Positions 46,604 to 59,755 of a DNA stretch of 64,000 nt are shown piece by piece; the first letter of the stretch is position 1, and each line of letters starts with the position of its first letter. The notes beneath the pieces were generated by a model. The model did no database searches, was not told the DNA's origin, and saw only the letters and a program-made list of their open reading frames with translations. The position numbers were made by a program, and so were the translations under genes. This DNA is from Pilatotrama ljubarskyi (taxonomy: Eukaryota; Basidiomycota; Agaricomycetes; Polyporales; Polyporaceae): positions 1 to 64,000 of the forward strand of contig MU277727.1 in the NCBI GenBank assembly GCA_022385805.1, written 5' to 3'.

Positions 46604-47066
46604 GTCGAGATACCAGTGCGTCGTGGTCGTGGTCCAAAACGGCTCGAGCGCTGGGCGCTAGTCAGTCTTGCTCTTGACCACCACCATCGTCATTGCTGCG
46701 TACATCATACATGTGGCAGCAACTTCTTCTGGCTTTTCAGGATCGCTCTCGACATAGATATGTGCACATGAGAGCCTCCGAGTTCCGCTGTAGTGAGTAC
46801 AAAACTCCAGCCTCAGCGACACGTTCAAATCTCGACCGAGGTATGCCGGAGGCGAGCAGTACTTCGGTAGGATATTGGCAAGAGTGGCGGTTGGTTGCCC
46901 TGCGTCGGGGTCAGCCGCAGCCAGCCTCTTCTTTCGCCATACTTATAAACATCGCACCCTCTCACAGGTCTTGCTTCCCAATCTTGGACGCGGACCACGA
47001 CGTCCTTTGCCACTGATCAGGACCGTACTAACTAACACGCCCGCACGGCAAACACTCCCTCGTACA
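46604..47066. promoter_or_regulatory. Divergent promoter, CIA30 / membrane protein
   Basis: 463 bases between opposed starts. A TTATAAAC at about 46941-46948, some 120 bases before the 47067 ATG, is a clear TATA candidate for the plus-strand gene. Confidence 0.5.
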
Positions 47067-48905
47067 ATGATCCGCAACCCATCTCTCGTGGGCTTCTCCC
47101 TTCTCCTTCTGTCCTGTGCTTCGCCTACTCTTGGGTCGCCTGCGGAACCTGTCTCTGTGCCGTCTAGCCCGACTCTCGGCTTCAACCCTGGCTTGAGCTC
47201 TAGTTTCAATCCCGGCCTCAATCCTGGTTTCAATCCTGGTCCCAACCGCGGCTTTAGTCCTGTCGACAACGTCTCCACGCCGACCACCCCTGTATTGGAT
47301 GCTTCTGCCCCACCATCATCTTCCGCCCTTGACGTCCCTACCGCAGCGTTTTCTTCCGAGGGCGCGCCGTCGGTCACTGTGCCGACTTCTCCGACAGACG
47401 TGGTCGCTGCGAACGTGGTGCCTACTACGCCTGTGGCTCAAGATTCGCTTGCGCAGGAGAATGGTTCACTGTTGACCGAACCATCTGCAAGCCTCTCCGA
47501 TAAAGCGTTCAGCACCCAGGTGGATCTGCAGGCTGACGAAGGGCCGACCGCAACACCTGCTGCCTACACCGTGAAACATTCGCAGATACCTTCCTCTGCT
47601 CACAATGCTCATAAGAAGCTAGCGTCGAAGCTCAAGTCTAACAAACCAGCCTTGGCTATGGTCTCCGCGGCATCATCGCCTGACCCGACTCCCGTCAGCG
47701 CTCCTGAGCCTACATCTTCACCAGCTGTTCCGGACACCTCTGCCATTCCTTCGTCCATCTCTTCGCAAACAGATGCATCGCTCAATGCGGTGAACTCAGA
47801 TGTCCCTGACGTTACCCTGCATCATTTCGCCGCGACGCGCTCGATTCTCCAGCCTACGCCTAGTTCACTTGACGACCCCAATCCTGCCGCACACTCGCAA
47901 TCTGCTTCGGACGCATCCCAGCGAGCGCGGAGGAGCACTATCCTCGCAGCCCTCCTGATTCTCGGCACACTCGGGGCGCTCGGTGGAGGCGTCCTCTGCT
48001 TCAAATGCGGTGTCCTACCCTGTTGCCACAGCAAGGGCGGGCACCGCAAGTCCAGGGCGTCTTTGGAACGAGCGGCGGAGGAGGGCCTACAGAAGCCACG
48101 ACGCGTCGCGTCTACGGAGAAGTCCATCATACCCGGTGCTCCCCCCGTTGCCGATTTCCGCGTGCTTTCCAGCGACTCGCACACGCCGTCGTGCAGCACA
48201 TGTCCGGACTCCATGACCGGGATGAAGAGCGGCGTGTCTGGCGGCGCGTCCAGCTGGCGCGTGTACGCCACGAACGAGGAGGGCCAGTTCGAGGATGTGA
48301 CGCACGTCCTCTCGTCCGACCCGTTCTCGGTCCACTCCGCAGATTCCGGTGATGCCTCCGCCGCATCCTGGTCCCAGCGCAACTCCGCAGACAGCACCGG
48401 CACCGGCAGCAGTGGGGACAGCCGAGCTCAGAAGTTGGTGCACTCGCGCACGGAGAGCCGAGCGAGCGAGAGTGGCGCGAGCATGACCGCCGAGTCGTAC
48501 AAGTCGTGCGAGTCTCGCTACTCGACGCCGAGCTTGGAGCGGCATTCCCGGGACGGCCCCCCGCCGTCCGCATCCCAGTCGGCATCGTCGTCGTTCAGGT
48601 CGCCATCCCCGCCTGCGTCAGTCTCAGTGCTGCTGCTGACCCCGGAGCAGGGAGACTATGCGGGGTTGGCGGACGCTGCCCTTACGCGTGCGATACCAGC
48701 GCAGCTGGCGACCGTGGTGGAGTCGGAACCGGAGGATATGGAGCTGGATTCTCAGTGGGACGTGGCACAGGCGTACAGTGCGCCGGCTCACAAGAGGGTG
48801 CAGAGCGCGGAGAGCGGAGCGTGCTTGCCCGCTTCGGACTTCGCAGAGCAGACTGTTGGAACGGTAGATTTGGGCGGACGGACGTGTGTCCTCATGCGCG
48901 GGTAG
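47067..48905 (+). CDS. Single-pass Ser/Thr/Pro-rich membrane protein
   Basis: I do not recognise a family. One exon; the ATG at 47067 gives 612 residues. The signal peptide is MIRNPSLVGFSLLLLSCASP (to about residue 23). The outer region of about 280 residues is Ser/Thr/Pro-rich and probably O-glycosylated. Near residues 33-66 it has short FNPG repeats (LGFNPG, SSFNPG, LNPGFNPG, PNRGF). One membrane segment (STILAALLILGTLGALGGGV, then LCF) is followed by a CGVLPCCHSK cluster that could be palmitoylated. The inner region is Ser/Glu-rich and disordered. This layout resembles fungal cell-wall sensors or mucin-like receptors, but no WSC or cysteine-rich domain is present. The ORF is open upstream to 46875; I chose 47067 because of the signal peptide and TATA spacing. 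Confidence 0.72.
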   Translation: MIRNPSLVGFSLLLLSCASPTLGSPAEPVSVPSSPTLGFNPGLSSSFNPGLNPGFNPGPNRGFSPVDNVSTPTTPVLDASAPPSSSALDVPTAAFSSEGAPSVTVPTSPTDVVAANVVPTTPVAQDSLAQENGSLLTEPSASLSDKAFSTQVDLQADEGPTATPAAYTVKHSQIPSSAHNAHKKLASKLKSNKPALAMVSAASSPDPTPVSAPEPTSSPAVPDTSAIPSSISSQTDASLNAVNSDVPDVTLHHFAATRSILQPTPSSLDDPNPAAHSQSASDASQRARRSTILAALLILGTLGALGGGVLCFKCGVLPCCHSKGGHRKSRASLERAAEEGLQKPRRVASTEKSIIPGAPPVADFRVLSSDSHTPSCSTCPDSMTGMKSGVSGGASSWRVYATNEEGQFEDVTHVLSSDPFSVHSADSGDASAASWSQRNSADSTGTGSSGDSRAQKLVHSRTESRASESGASMTAESYKSCESRYSTPSLERHSRDGPPPSASQSASSSFRSPSPPASVSVLLLTPEQGDYAGLADAALTRAIPAQLATVVESEPEDMELDSQWDVAQAYSAPAHKRVQSAESGACLPASDFAEQTVGTVDLGGRTCVLMRG

Positions 48906-49312
48906 AGTCCATATTCTCGATTGTGCATGACGCTGAGGCGCCTACATGCTTACGCATGACTCTCAGCATGTACTACGATTGTACGCGGCAGAAGAATAAT
49001 CGACAGAGCTCGAACTTCTGAACCGGTGCATACGTGTAGTATATGATACCGCCCCCGAAAAGGATGAGTCACAGAGAAAGTATAGTCACCAACTGAGTGC
49101 ATTGGATGACAGCTTCGGCCATGTTCGAGCGGGTGACTACTGGGACGGCTCACCTCAATGTTCTCAGAGGCTAGCGCGTCGTTTCTTCGCCAGGCCGGGG
49201 TTGCAGCTGGGGGTGTGCTCCGAAGAGCGAGTTTCCTGCAGTTTGTTTGCGCCTCTGCGTTCATCAGTTGCCGTATGCTCTCCGGGTCGAACGGATTCGA
49301 ACTTACGCTTCG
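48906..49312. other. Intergenic, convergent 3' ends
   Basis: Spacer between the membrane protein (plus) and the HET-domain gene (minus). Nothing else is seen. Confidence 0.5.
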
Positions 49313-51553
49313 TCATCCGCTGTGCTTTGAAGCCGGTCCATCCGCGACTCGCCGTTGCGGGATGGCTCTATCAGCGTACGTTAGGGTCGATCGTCGTGAA
49401 GCGCGGCGTCGCGTACCCAGCGTCGCCCATTCCGCAGAGTCGAGAAGCGTGGACGAATCGCAGGGAGAACTTGTCGAGGATTCTCCATCAACAACGCCTT
49501 GCCCGTGTCGCCCGTGTCGCCTAGGGGGTTGGCAAGTCAGCAGACTCCGAGCCGCCGGCGGCGGTCTCAGGTCTTGGAAAACTCACAGCGACTCGTATAC
49601 GGTCCCTGATAGCCTCATATCTAAGCAATAGCAACCTCTCGTTGGCCGGAGGCTGAAGGCGATCGAGACGAGCTTCCTGTCATTGCCGGCGAACTCCGCC
49701 CTGAGAGCAGGCCATTTCGAGATGTGGATTTCCTTTTGTCTGCATTCTCTGCGCCACCCAGACGACCGCTTTTCATCCCGTTGGGATCCATCGTAGCAGT
49801 CGGGTACGCCATGGTGATATGGTGAATTGCGGGGAGGGGGGCATAACCTGTCGATGTGCTCCCCCGGCCGGCGTGATGTCGACGGGGACACAGAGGTCTC
49901 CGACTTCCCTCGGGCACCAGGCTATATGGATAATGAACATCTCTTTTGACGTTTCGTGGAGGGATGTCAGGTCAATGTGTTCCTGGCCCGCAAGACCGTT
50001 TGCCCATTTCAGGTATACAGGGGGACCACTCGGATTGTCCGACACCGGCGTGAAGCCGAAGTCTTCCGGTCCAGAGGCAAACCAGATCGGCAGAAAGACA
50101 CGACTTGGCGCGGCCTGTTGCAGCTGTACCCATGGGTGGATCGGCACACTCGCAAAGGAAGAACAGACATATGCCCGTTGCCGAGCGGCCACGAGATTTT
50201 CCCAAACGCCTTCGGTTCGTTTCGAGGTCAAGAGTCTGTGAGATCGCGCAAGGATCAGATATCTTCACTAGCCTCGGTCGGTCCCGTCTTTGCGCTTTTG
50301 CTGGGGTTGCACGGCTTGTCTCATTGGCGGAGGAGATCCCGACATAGTATCGGGGAAGGGTATCCTCGGCGAAATTCTGATCTCGCCAGAGCAGGAGACC
50401 CACGCGACACAGTCCAGCACGAACGTAGGGTAGGATATCGAGGGAGTAGGTGTGTCCTGCGAGGATGATGAGTTCACTCAGCACGCCCTAGCTGGTACTG
50501 AGAAATTGAGCAGGATGGATCTGCGGCTTTGGTCAATCTCACATTTGAGAACAGGTTGAGAACCTGGAGAACGTATGACGCACGCTGCGTGCTCCATACG
50601 ACGCTTTGACCCTGATGTCATGGATCCGTAGTCGTTCTTCGAGGTCGCGAAGTGTGACAGGGTCCAGTGTGTTAGGGCCCTCGTAGTACGCCGCCGCACC
50701 GTACTCGAGAGGAGATGGTGCAAAATCAGAAGGTGACCTTGCGAAGAGAGAGCTGTTACAATTCCTCGCGTCCCGTGCGGCTCGCCGACGTGTCAAGTCA
50801 GCTACGTCGAGGAACGCTCCCCAGGCGAAGAGAGTCTGGTCAGAAGTCCGCCACATAATCTGCTCTTGGAGCCTTCGGAACGCCTCCCGCCCTTGCCCGT
50901 AGATGGTGGGCATTGTGTCGTCGAAGATACTCGTGAGACAGTACGCCTCGTCTTCCACTCGACTAGTATGGCGTCGGCAAGCCCATGACATGCGACATGC
51001 TACGCTGACCTCTCCGAAGTGCTTCTGAAACGTCAGCACGGAGGGATCAATGCTTGTGAACTCTGACAAGATGCGCGTCATTGACGCTTTCGTGCCGATG
51101 TAAGACCAGGAAGCAGAGAGGCGCGATGAGTTCTTGCAAGGTCCAACCACGAGTGAACCACTTGCTGTTGCGGAACTGGGAGACGCTCTTCTCCGGGGAA
51201 CGATGGTTGATGACGTCGTGTAGATAGGCATAGCAGACTCGGGCCGCGGAATACCATTGGAACATGGAGTTGACCGCCTCAGAGAGTTCGGCACTGCTTG
51301 TCTTGTCGATGCAGCAGGTATCCATCCAGACCCAGGCATAGCCGTGGGTCCTTGCTACCTCCACGCATCCGCGTATCTTCGCGCATACTCGTGGATCGTC
51401 GCAAGATGCGCCCTCGGCTTGCAACTTCTGGATGTCCTGGAAGGTTGGCTCCGGGAGCTCCCAGACGTGCGAGAGGATCGCGTAGCCGTCTTCGACCTCT
51501 TCAGTACTGTTGAAGAATCGTAGCTCGAGGTGATCGGTGGAAAGCAACCACAT
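49313..51553 (-). CDS. HET-domain (heterokaryon incompatibility) gene with apparent frameshift
   Basis: HET-domain proteins mediate nonself recognition between fungal individuals. The start at 51553 gives MWLLSTDHLELRFFNSTEEV and the HET motifs GYAILSHVWELPEPTFQDIQ, GYAWVWMDTCCIDKTSSAEL, NSMFQWYSAARVCYAYLHDV and WFTRGWTLQELIAP. Directly after LIAP the frame is lost: continuation in the same frame soon stops, while the shifted frame reads SASWSYIGTKASMTRILSEF and then the usual SVACRMSWACRRHTSRVEDE and MPTIYGQGREAFRRLQEQIM. About six codons and the phase seem to be missing near 51118. Downstream coding continues through about 50230-49773 (IWFASGPEDFGFTPVSDNPS) and a piece ending SGTVYESL. The exon layout and end after 50500 are uncertain. 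The gene is either a pseudogene or carries an assembly error. Confidence 0.68.
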
Positions 51554-52659
51554 GGCTGCCGGGACAAGACGAATTATGAGCTTGGGTAGAGCAGTGCTGT
51601 ATCGATGAAGTCGGTCTACACACCGGACGTGTCGTGCACACAACGACTAGGGGAGGGGAGGTGAGAGACTTCGGGATGTGATCCCCCGTCCCCACATTTT
51701 TGAGGAACAGCTCCATAGATCATGAATCATGGCGATGGTAGCTTCATCATAGCATGCCCGACCAACAACATGTCAGCTCTATGCTGCACTCCGAGGCGGT
51801 CGCTCATGAGTCAGCAGGCTCTCCCGAGTGGTATTCGAATTCCAGGGCAGACCGGAAGAAGGCCATTACTCGTGCGACAGGACGACTGAACTCAGTGAGG
51901 GATGGCATTAATGGATGTGGTTTGCACAGTCTTCTCATAGTTCAAGTTGGGACAGCAGTGCCAGAATGCGATGAAGGGCCTGCACTGCGGTGCACGTACA
52001 TCGGCAGGACTAGGGATCCGAAAAGATGCAAGTGAAGCAGCAATGAGCATAGCTGCACTGTCGTTGCAAGCCAATCGTGCGCTGCTCTGGTTGGACAGCC
52101 TATGACCACGACTGAATATCTCAGGACCCGGGCGCAAAGAGCGAACCGGTGCACGCACCCAAGCAGAGATTCACTCAATGACAGGTCTAGGCACCGCAAT
52201 CCTGCTTCCAGTCTTGAGGCAGACATCCGCTCAGCAGGCCCACAGAACAATGGTGTGCCTCACAGCCTCTATAGAAGGGATCCGAGGTCAATCCAACGAA
52301 CAGCAGTGAATCGGGGTGCACGAACGACAGTGGGGAGTAGGGACAGTGCGTGGAAAAGCCAAGGAGCCGCAAACGGAAGCGAACGAGAAAACGGGGGGCA
52401 CACAGGCGGCACAAGGTATGGCGATCAGACGAGAACGAGGATGAGTATGGTGGGGGCGGAGAGAGGACGAGCTAGTGAGAAACCGAGTAACGAGTACATG
52501 AAGAGAACAGCAGATCGCGATGAGATGATGATATCCTGGGAACGATGACGGCACGAGACGACGAGGACGATGGTAGGGCGAGGAATATCAGGTAACGCAG
52601 GAAGACCCAAACCAGAAAAGAAGCGATGAAGTAAGGGGGTACGGGAGGGATGCGGGAGT
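51554..52659. other. Intergenic between HET and Ras
   Basis: HET upstream region and Ras 3' flank. ORFs on both strands are short and Arg/Ser-rich. I see no gene. Confidence 0.5.
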
Positions 52660-53726
<1,067 letters not shown>

Positions 53727-56567
53727 GGCTGCTGGAGCGAGGAATGGGTGGACGGGGGTATTGAGGGGCGGGAATATAAGGAGGAGGGGGTGATCCGTGG
53801 AAGCAGGACAAGGGAATTAAGACGTGGAAGCGCCCTCTATTGGAACACACCGCCCTCCAAATATACCAAAACAACCCCCGCCCCGGCGCCTCTTGGCATT
53901 GTCCCCGATGGGCTAGCTTGATCATATCGTCCACCGCCGGCAGACAGCCACCGTCCTCTTCGTCCAGTTCCGCGCCTTCTCCGACATCTACTACAGCTGT
54001 TGGTCAAGTGCATCGGCCGTCTACTAGTGCCTGTGAGTCACACCAATATCGTGCAAACCGAGCAGCCGGCGCACTGCTCAAGCCGAGTGGCCTGGCCGGT
54101 GCGGCGGCGGCGAAGACCTGCCAGTCCCTGTGGTCCGCGCTCAATGTTCATCAGAGAAATGTGGTCCGGAGATGCTCAGTTATCGTCGTACAAGGAAGTA
54201 GAGCAGCTTCTAAAGGGGTCGGCTCCACATACATCGGGCTGTGCTTCATCAGGATCACCGTAGCAGCCTGACATCTCTTTCCCAGACATGTTGCGACATC
54301 CATGCGGACATTGCATCCAGTGATTCTCTGTCCCATCATCTCGCCCCATGATTGGTTTAATGCGAGCCGACACTCAGCCGCAACTTGCAGTCTTGGATTC
54401 AATCCGGCCTGATCATCCAGAGCTTTGAGCCACGATGGACGTCTCGCAAAGCCCGGCATCGTCGTTATGATGTCTCGTGTCGCAGTCCCTCACTGGTAGG
54501 GAATAGGGATGCGTACTGAGCACTTCACCTCATCATGCTCGAGTACATTCTCCCGTGTACTGGTTGCAGGAGACCTTGTCACTACCAAACCAGAAGGCCC
54601 TCTGCCGGTAAGTTAGGTGGCTGCCTCTGAGTAGCGACGATCGGCGGATATGGGATGCACGAGCTAGCAGCAGCGATGGTGCGTATGACAGAGTGCTGTT
54701 CGATTGACAGTCCTGCACTGTCGCCGCAGGTAGAGACTACTAAGATCTTCGCGGAGTACCCGCGAGCTCTCTCACGCGAACTTTGCCACTTTGTCGGTAA
54801 GTTCTCTTTCGCTGCGCTGACTACGCTGTCAGGGTGAGATGCTGACGGAGCATGACTTTGCTAGCTCGTTCCACGGAGTATCTCATGGTCTTGCGTCATG
54901 CGTGTAGATCTTCAATGTTCGAGCCCGAAGGTGCGCTGTCTGGCGAACACTGGTATCCCGTTTTGGCGAAAGACGGTATCATGAATGGTCTCGAGCAGGA
55001 CTATACGTAGACGTCGAAGGGCGCGCGCTGCACCTGCAGCCTGACTTCCCGTATCGGGAGTATAGATCAGGTTGATATCTCTCACCACATGTCACCTTCC
55101 TGCCTGAGGTCAGTTCTCTCTACTGATATGCTTTCTCGACCTCGATGGAAATCGTGCGCGAACTCCGCACCTGTAGCCCACGTCAAGTCGGAAGCTCTCA
55201 TAGCACCCGGGGCTGTTAGGGTCGCCCCCAGCGTACAGTAACAGTGCGCAGTCGTACCGACCGGACGGCCGTGGCAATTGTTCGCTCGCGCGCAAGTCTA
55301 CATCTGAACATATCGCTCGCCATGACGTCTGCCGCTGCGCTGGTCCCAAAATGAGCTCAGCTCTCAATGGCCGTCAACATCATCCGCACATGCAGGCTAG
55401 TGCGCCAAGCGTGATCAATGGCCACAGGGCAGTGTTGCGGACGGGCCGTCAAGTTCACCGCGCGATCAGCTACTCCTGACTGGACCCGGGTACCCGTACT
55501 GCAGGTGAAGTTATAGCACTAGAGTCCTGGCAGCTTTCAAATTTCAGTGTTTGCTATCCTAGAGACGGATCCCGGCGGAGGCTTCGAGAGTCCGCTCCCT
55601 TTCAACGTCCTTCTGCCATCCTAGATCTGTATCAGGTGGGGGCGCGCCGCATCTCGGTCGCAGCCCAGCTGCGTTCTTCGAATTCCTACGTAGCTGAAGA
55701 CGTCTCGAATATTCGTCTCCTCCTTTCTGGCTTCTCCCACTACTGACGGGCCTGACTCGATGCGTAACTAGTCAGCGCTATCCACACAGAGGTGCTCCTC
55801 AAGGGTCTACTCAGATCAACAGCCTGTTTGATGCATATGGCGTCGGTGAGAACAAACGCCCGTACGGAGGCGTGGGTATCCTTCAGCCTGACTGAGGCGT
55901 GGACGCAGAGCCTGGCATGCAGTCGATTGTGCTGTCAACGCTCGCCGTTCTGTATGAACAAACTCAAACTGTCGTTGTGCACTGGATGACTGGTGGGCCG
56001 TACCAAGCCTCTGTTCCTCATCCCAGGCATATGGCAGCCCTCAAATACTGTCGGTAGCGAGCCCCCTCCAGGCGATGACTGGCCTACCCGTTTGTGAGTC
56101 GAATCTGTCATTCTGTGCCGCAGACCTGCGGGCTTTTGATATATAGGATAAATTAGAAAACGAGCGTGCAGCGGCCACTAAGGGTGGTAGTAGATAGTCG
56201 AATACCCAGGTCGGATGTAGCACTAGCGTAGTCTTTGCGCCACGGTCCTCCAAGTCCATAACGTACAGTCCAGCTATCACATTACAGAGACCGCACCGGT
56301 GCGCTCACAAGCGTTCCTGAAGGACGGCACAAAGCGACCGAGTCTGAGTGTCTGTACGCACATCGTCCGGCGTAGCAATGGGTGGATCTCGCGGAGAGGG
56401 ACCGTGGCCCTGTGAATCTGCGGAGCTGAGGGAAGCTTGAGGGCGGAGGGAGCTGTGCGCATGGGCTTGGAGGAAGGGAAGTTGCGTGAGTGCACTTCGA
56501 GTGCGGAGCAAGCAGGTCGGGCTCGGGGTGTATAGTCGTGTCATTGTGGGACGTCAGAGGGAGTCGT
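53727..56567. other. Gene-poor stretch between Ras and the receptor
   Basis: 2.8 kb without a supportable gene. A short exon-like piece at about 54730-54800 is bounded by CCGCAG and GTAAGT and reads VETTKIFAEYPRALSRELCH; another at about 54919-55010 reads MFEPEGALSGEHWYPVLAKD. Neither connects to anything recognisable, so they may be relics of a decayed gene. Confidence 0.35.
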
Positions 56568-59120
56568 TCAGAGGTATCCGCCGTAGTTGGCGCTGGGAAT
56601 CAGCGAGCCTGCCCGGCTAGGAGGCATGCGCCGCGCGGAGAGCGGGCTTCGCGCAGAGACGGCGGACAGGCTGGGCTCACGCCGCGGGGTCGACACGTTC
56701 AGGCTGTCTCCGTACGTCGGCGTCCTGAGCGTGACGGTGGCGGGCGTGCGAGGCGCCAGCGAGGCGGCGGTGAGGTCGAGGGAACGTGACTTGCGCCGCT
56801 CCGTCTTCATCGTCGCCGTGTTTGGCGTTGCACCGCGTCGGCTTGCGGCAGCCCTGGCAACACGCTCCGCCCACTCGGCGTTGGCAAGCGCCTCCTTGTT
56901 GGGGGTGTAGATTGCAGGGATGCGCGCTGACCTGAGCGTCGGCAGAGGCGACGGCGCGAGCGAGGACTGACTCATTGGCGGGCGAGCGGAGAGGGGCATC
57001 GGCTGAGGCTTGGCCTTTGGTGCCGCGTGCTCTTTGGGAGGAACCGGCGGCTTGTCCATCTCTTCTTGCTCAGGGGTGCGAGAAAGGTACATGGAGAGCA
57101 ACGACTCGTTGGCCGAGGTGTGGCGGGTCTCAGTTCCTTCGCTCGGAGCCGTACGCCGGCTCTTGGGTTCAGGCGTGTTCAGGCTGATTGTCGTGAGCGA
57201 CGCCTCGTTCATTGGAGAGTCCTCCACGGAGATGGACAGCGTCGGCTGCCTGACGACAGGCGACCGCGTGTCCCGGCGTGGTACCGGAAGCCCAACCGAA
57301 GCGGGAGGATCGCGCAGGCGAGGGCTGCTCGGCAGCGTGTTCTTCCTGAAAGCAGGCTCCGGGACCGTGATCATGGCATTGAGCTCTGCGACAGGCGTGA
57401 TGGACCGCGCGAGCGAGGCTGAGTCCAGGGCCACCGGAGGAGTCGGGAGAGCCTTGCGCTTGAGTGAGATTGCCCGGCTTACCCGACTGAGGGTGCCCGC
57501 CACATTCTGACCGACGTTGTTCAGGCGCTGCTCCGGCTTGGAGGCGGAACGCGCAGGAGGAGTCCATTCCTGCTTGCTGTCCCTGAGGACGAACGCCTTC
57601 TCAGGGTTCTTTGGCGTGCTCGGAGACGGTGTTGTGGAGAACGGCATCGGAGACTTGGCACCCGCGAAGAAACTCTCCATGTCAGCATCCTTGCTCTTTC
57701 GTCCAGGAAGAGTGAGATTGCCCTCGAGGAAGGGCCTGAGGATACGCAACGTGTTGTAAAGGATCAGCGAGTTTGCCGTACCTTTGACGGGAGTGAGCTC
57801 GTTTAGGCTATTTGGTGTATTGGATACATACCAAGCAACGATGCCAGAGTGCTGGCGAACACCAGCACCTCGAAGGGAACATCCAATCCAGATGACTGCA
57901 TCAGGCCCACAACGATCTCTGGCAGCAGCAGAATGTTGAAGGCTATACATGGCCCTGTTAGCATACTGCGTTCACACATTGTGGGAGCAACTCACCGAAT
58001 GGATACCTGGAGACACCCCATCAGGATTTGCTCACTCTGAACGAAAAGATGCAGCACTTACCACAGCATACTCCTCGCGATCGCAGCAATGAACCGTTGG
58101 TATTCGATGGTAGTGATACTAGACATGCTCCATCGATGCTGACGGTTGAGATTGAACTTTATACCATTTTTAATGGTCAACGTTCCGCGCAGCACAAGGA
58201 ATACCAATGTGAAGAATATGACTGAGACGGCCGAGCCCACCATGATCTGCGAAACTTCAGCCCACCGCACGTTGATTCACGAGAGATGCGCTTACCGGCA
58301 ATACGTGAAGCAGGAGAGCAAGAAGGGACCACTTAACTGCTATGCCACACGATAGGCCGTTGAGACCATAGATTGGCCCCAGGACGGTGTTGCTGACCCA
58401 CGTCGGCGCCGCAGCTGTTTTGTATAGGCATGGAATGAGCAAGCGCTTGAAGCCGGGATCACATGCCTACTGACCCAGTAGAACTGCGACGAGCCAACCC
58501 CATACTGTAGCAGCCAAGCAAACCCAGCCAGGCAGCTTGTTGCGAAGGACCAACGTGTTGAAGGTGTGGATAGCAATGGCACCCGTAAAGTACGCTCCTC
58601 CGGCGTCCCCAATCTGCATAAGAATCCCTGTTATGTGCAAGGGTCAATAACGGAGCTCTAGCATGACTCATGCAAAGAGCGAACCTTGTGAATCGCACAA
58701 AATCCCTATATGGGGAACACGTCAGTTGGTCTTATCTTAGTACAGCAGCCTACAGGCTGTCGTACCTTCGGTAGCCCTCCCATCGGCCGTCCATTGCACA
58801 TTGATCACCATCGATATGCTACTAAATGCGTTGCTGAGCATGAGGGACGCGATGTATGCGCCCAGCTGTGTGTGGAAAAATGCTCGGGAGTGGTGCTGAT
58901 TTGCGCCCTGGGACCGCCTCCTCGTGAAGTTCAAGAGAGGTACCCAGGAATAGCGAACCAGCACGCCGAAGATAGCGAGCAACGAAATCAGAGCAAAGAA
59001 AACAATAGCCTGGTTGTATTGCGTGTCAGCTGTCGCTTTGGGCTGAAACATGTAGGTACTCACGATGAGGGCCGAAGCCTGACCAGGCTGGTACACCAGT
59101 GATCTCGCGGCAGAGGACAT
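56568..59120 (-). CDS. Seven-transmembrane receptor-like protein (fungal GPCR) with long cytosolic tail
   Basis: Resembles the fungal glucose/cAMP-receptor-like GPCR group. The start at 59120 gives MSSAARSLVYQPGQASALIV. Hydrophobic segments in order: AIVFFALISLLAIFGVLVRY, then LGAYIASLMLSNAFSSISMV with VQWTADGRATEG, a GDAGGAYFTGAIAIHTFNTL helix, LPGWVCLAATVWGWLVAVLL, one around GIAVKWSLLALLLHVLP, QIMVGSAVSVIFFTLVFLVL, FNILLLPEIVVGLMQSSG and VLVFASTLASLLGTANSLIL. Seven or more short introns are needed; the last is just before GTANSL (57789-57837). The final exon encodes an inner tail of about 400 residues, Ser/Pro/Arg-rich, with phosphorylation-type clusters. The ligand is unknown. Confidence 0.78.
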
Positions 59121-59755
59121 GTTGTTCGTCAGGTTCTTCCAAAGGCTCTAGGCAGAGAAAGATAGCACAAGACGCGCAGGACGAAGAAGGCAGAGCAGAG
59201 GATAGAAAAGGGTTCAAAGCTCAAACTGTCCCGGACAGACTGGCCAAAATTGCTGTGAACCGCAAAAGAGGTCGTCCTGCGCCTGGTGGTCGAAACGAAA
59301 GGTCTGACCTAAGCAGACGGGGGATCCGGTCCAGCGAACGAAGGAGAATGGAGAAAGAGAGAGAAGGCGAACGAGAAGAAGGAGCGAACGTCGAGGGGCC
59401 GACACCGAGCCGGCAACAGCGCAAGGGGCCTTCTCTTCAATCCATCCCGAGCAAGCGTGGCAGTGTGGCAGTATCATCATGATGCTCGTGATGAGGGGTT
59501 TGGTCGTTGCTGTCTCGCTAGCGTCTCACTATTTTGCACGATGATGCCAGGGCAGACAGCTAAGGATCAAATACGCGAGACTTGGGCGAAAGGCGCTGTT
59601 GGCGCCGCGCCAGCTGGTGAGGTCGGTGAGGGTCTGAACAGAATGCACATGGTAGACACTGGGCGCCTACCCATCAAACCAATGATATTAACCACGACTA
59701 CACCCGTACAGAGAAACCCAGGAGCTACATGCCAGTCAAAGGGGTTCCATATCTT
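59121..59755. other. Intergenic, receptor upstream region
   Basis: Between the receptor start and the polymerase eta stop, both minus strand. AG-rich around 59335-59400, with no gene seen. Confidence 0.5.

Noticed and set aside
56568..57950. 460-codon ORF taken as a separate gene with its own start
   Set aside because: Its first part is an intron plus out-of-frame exon; the real reading enters from the last transmembrane exon of the receptor.
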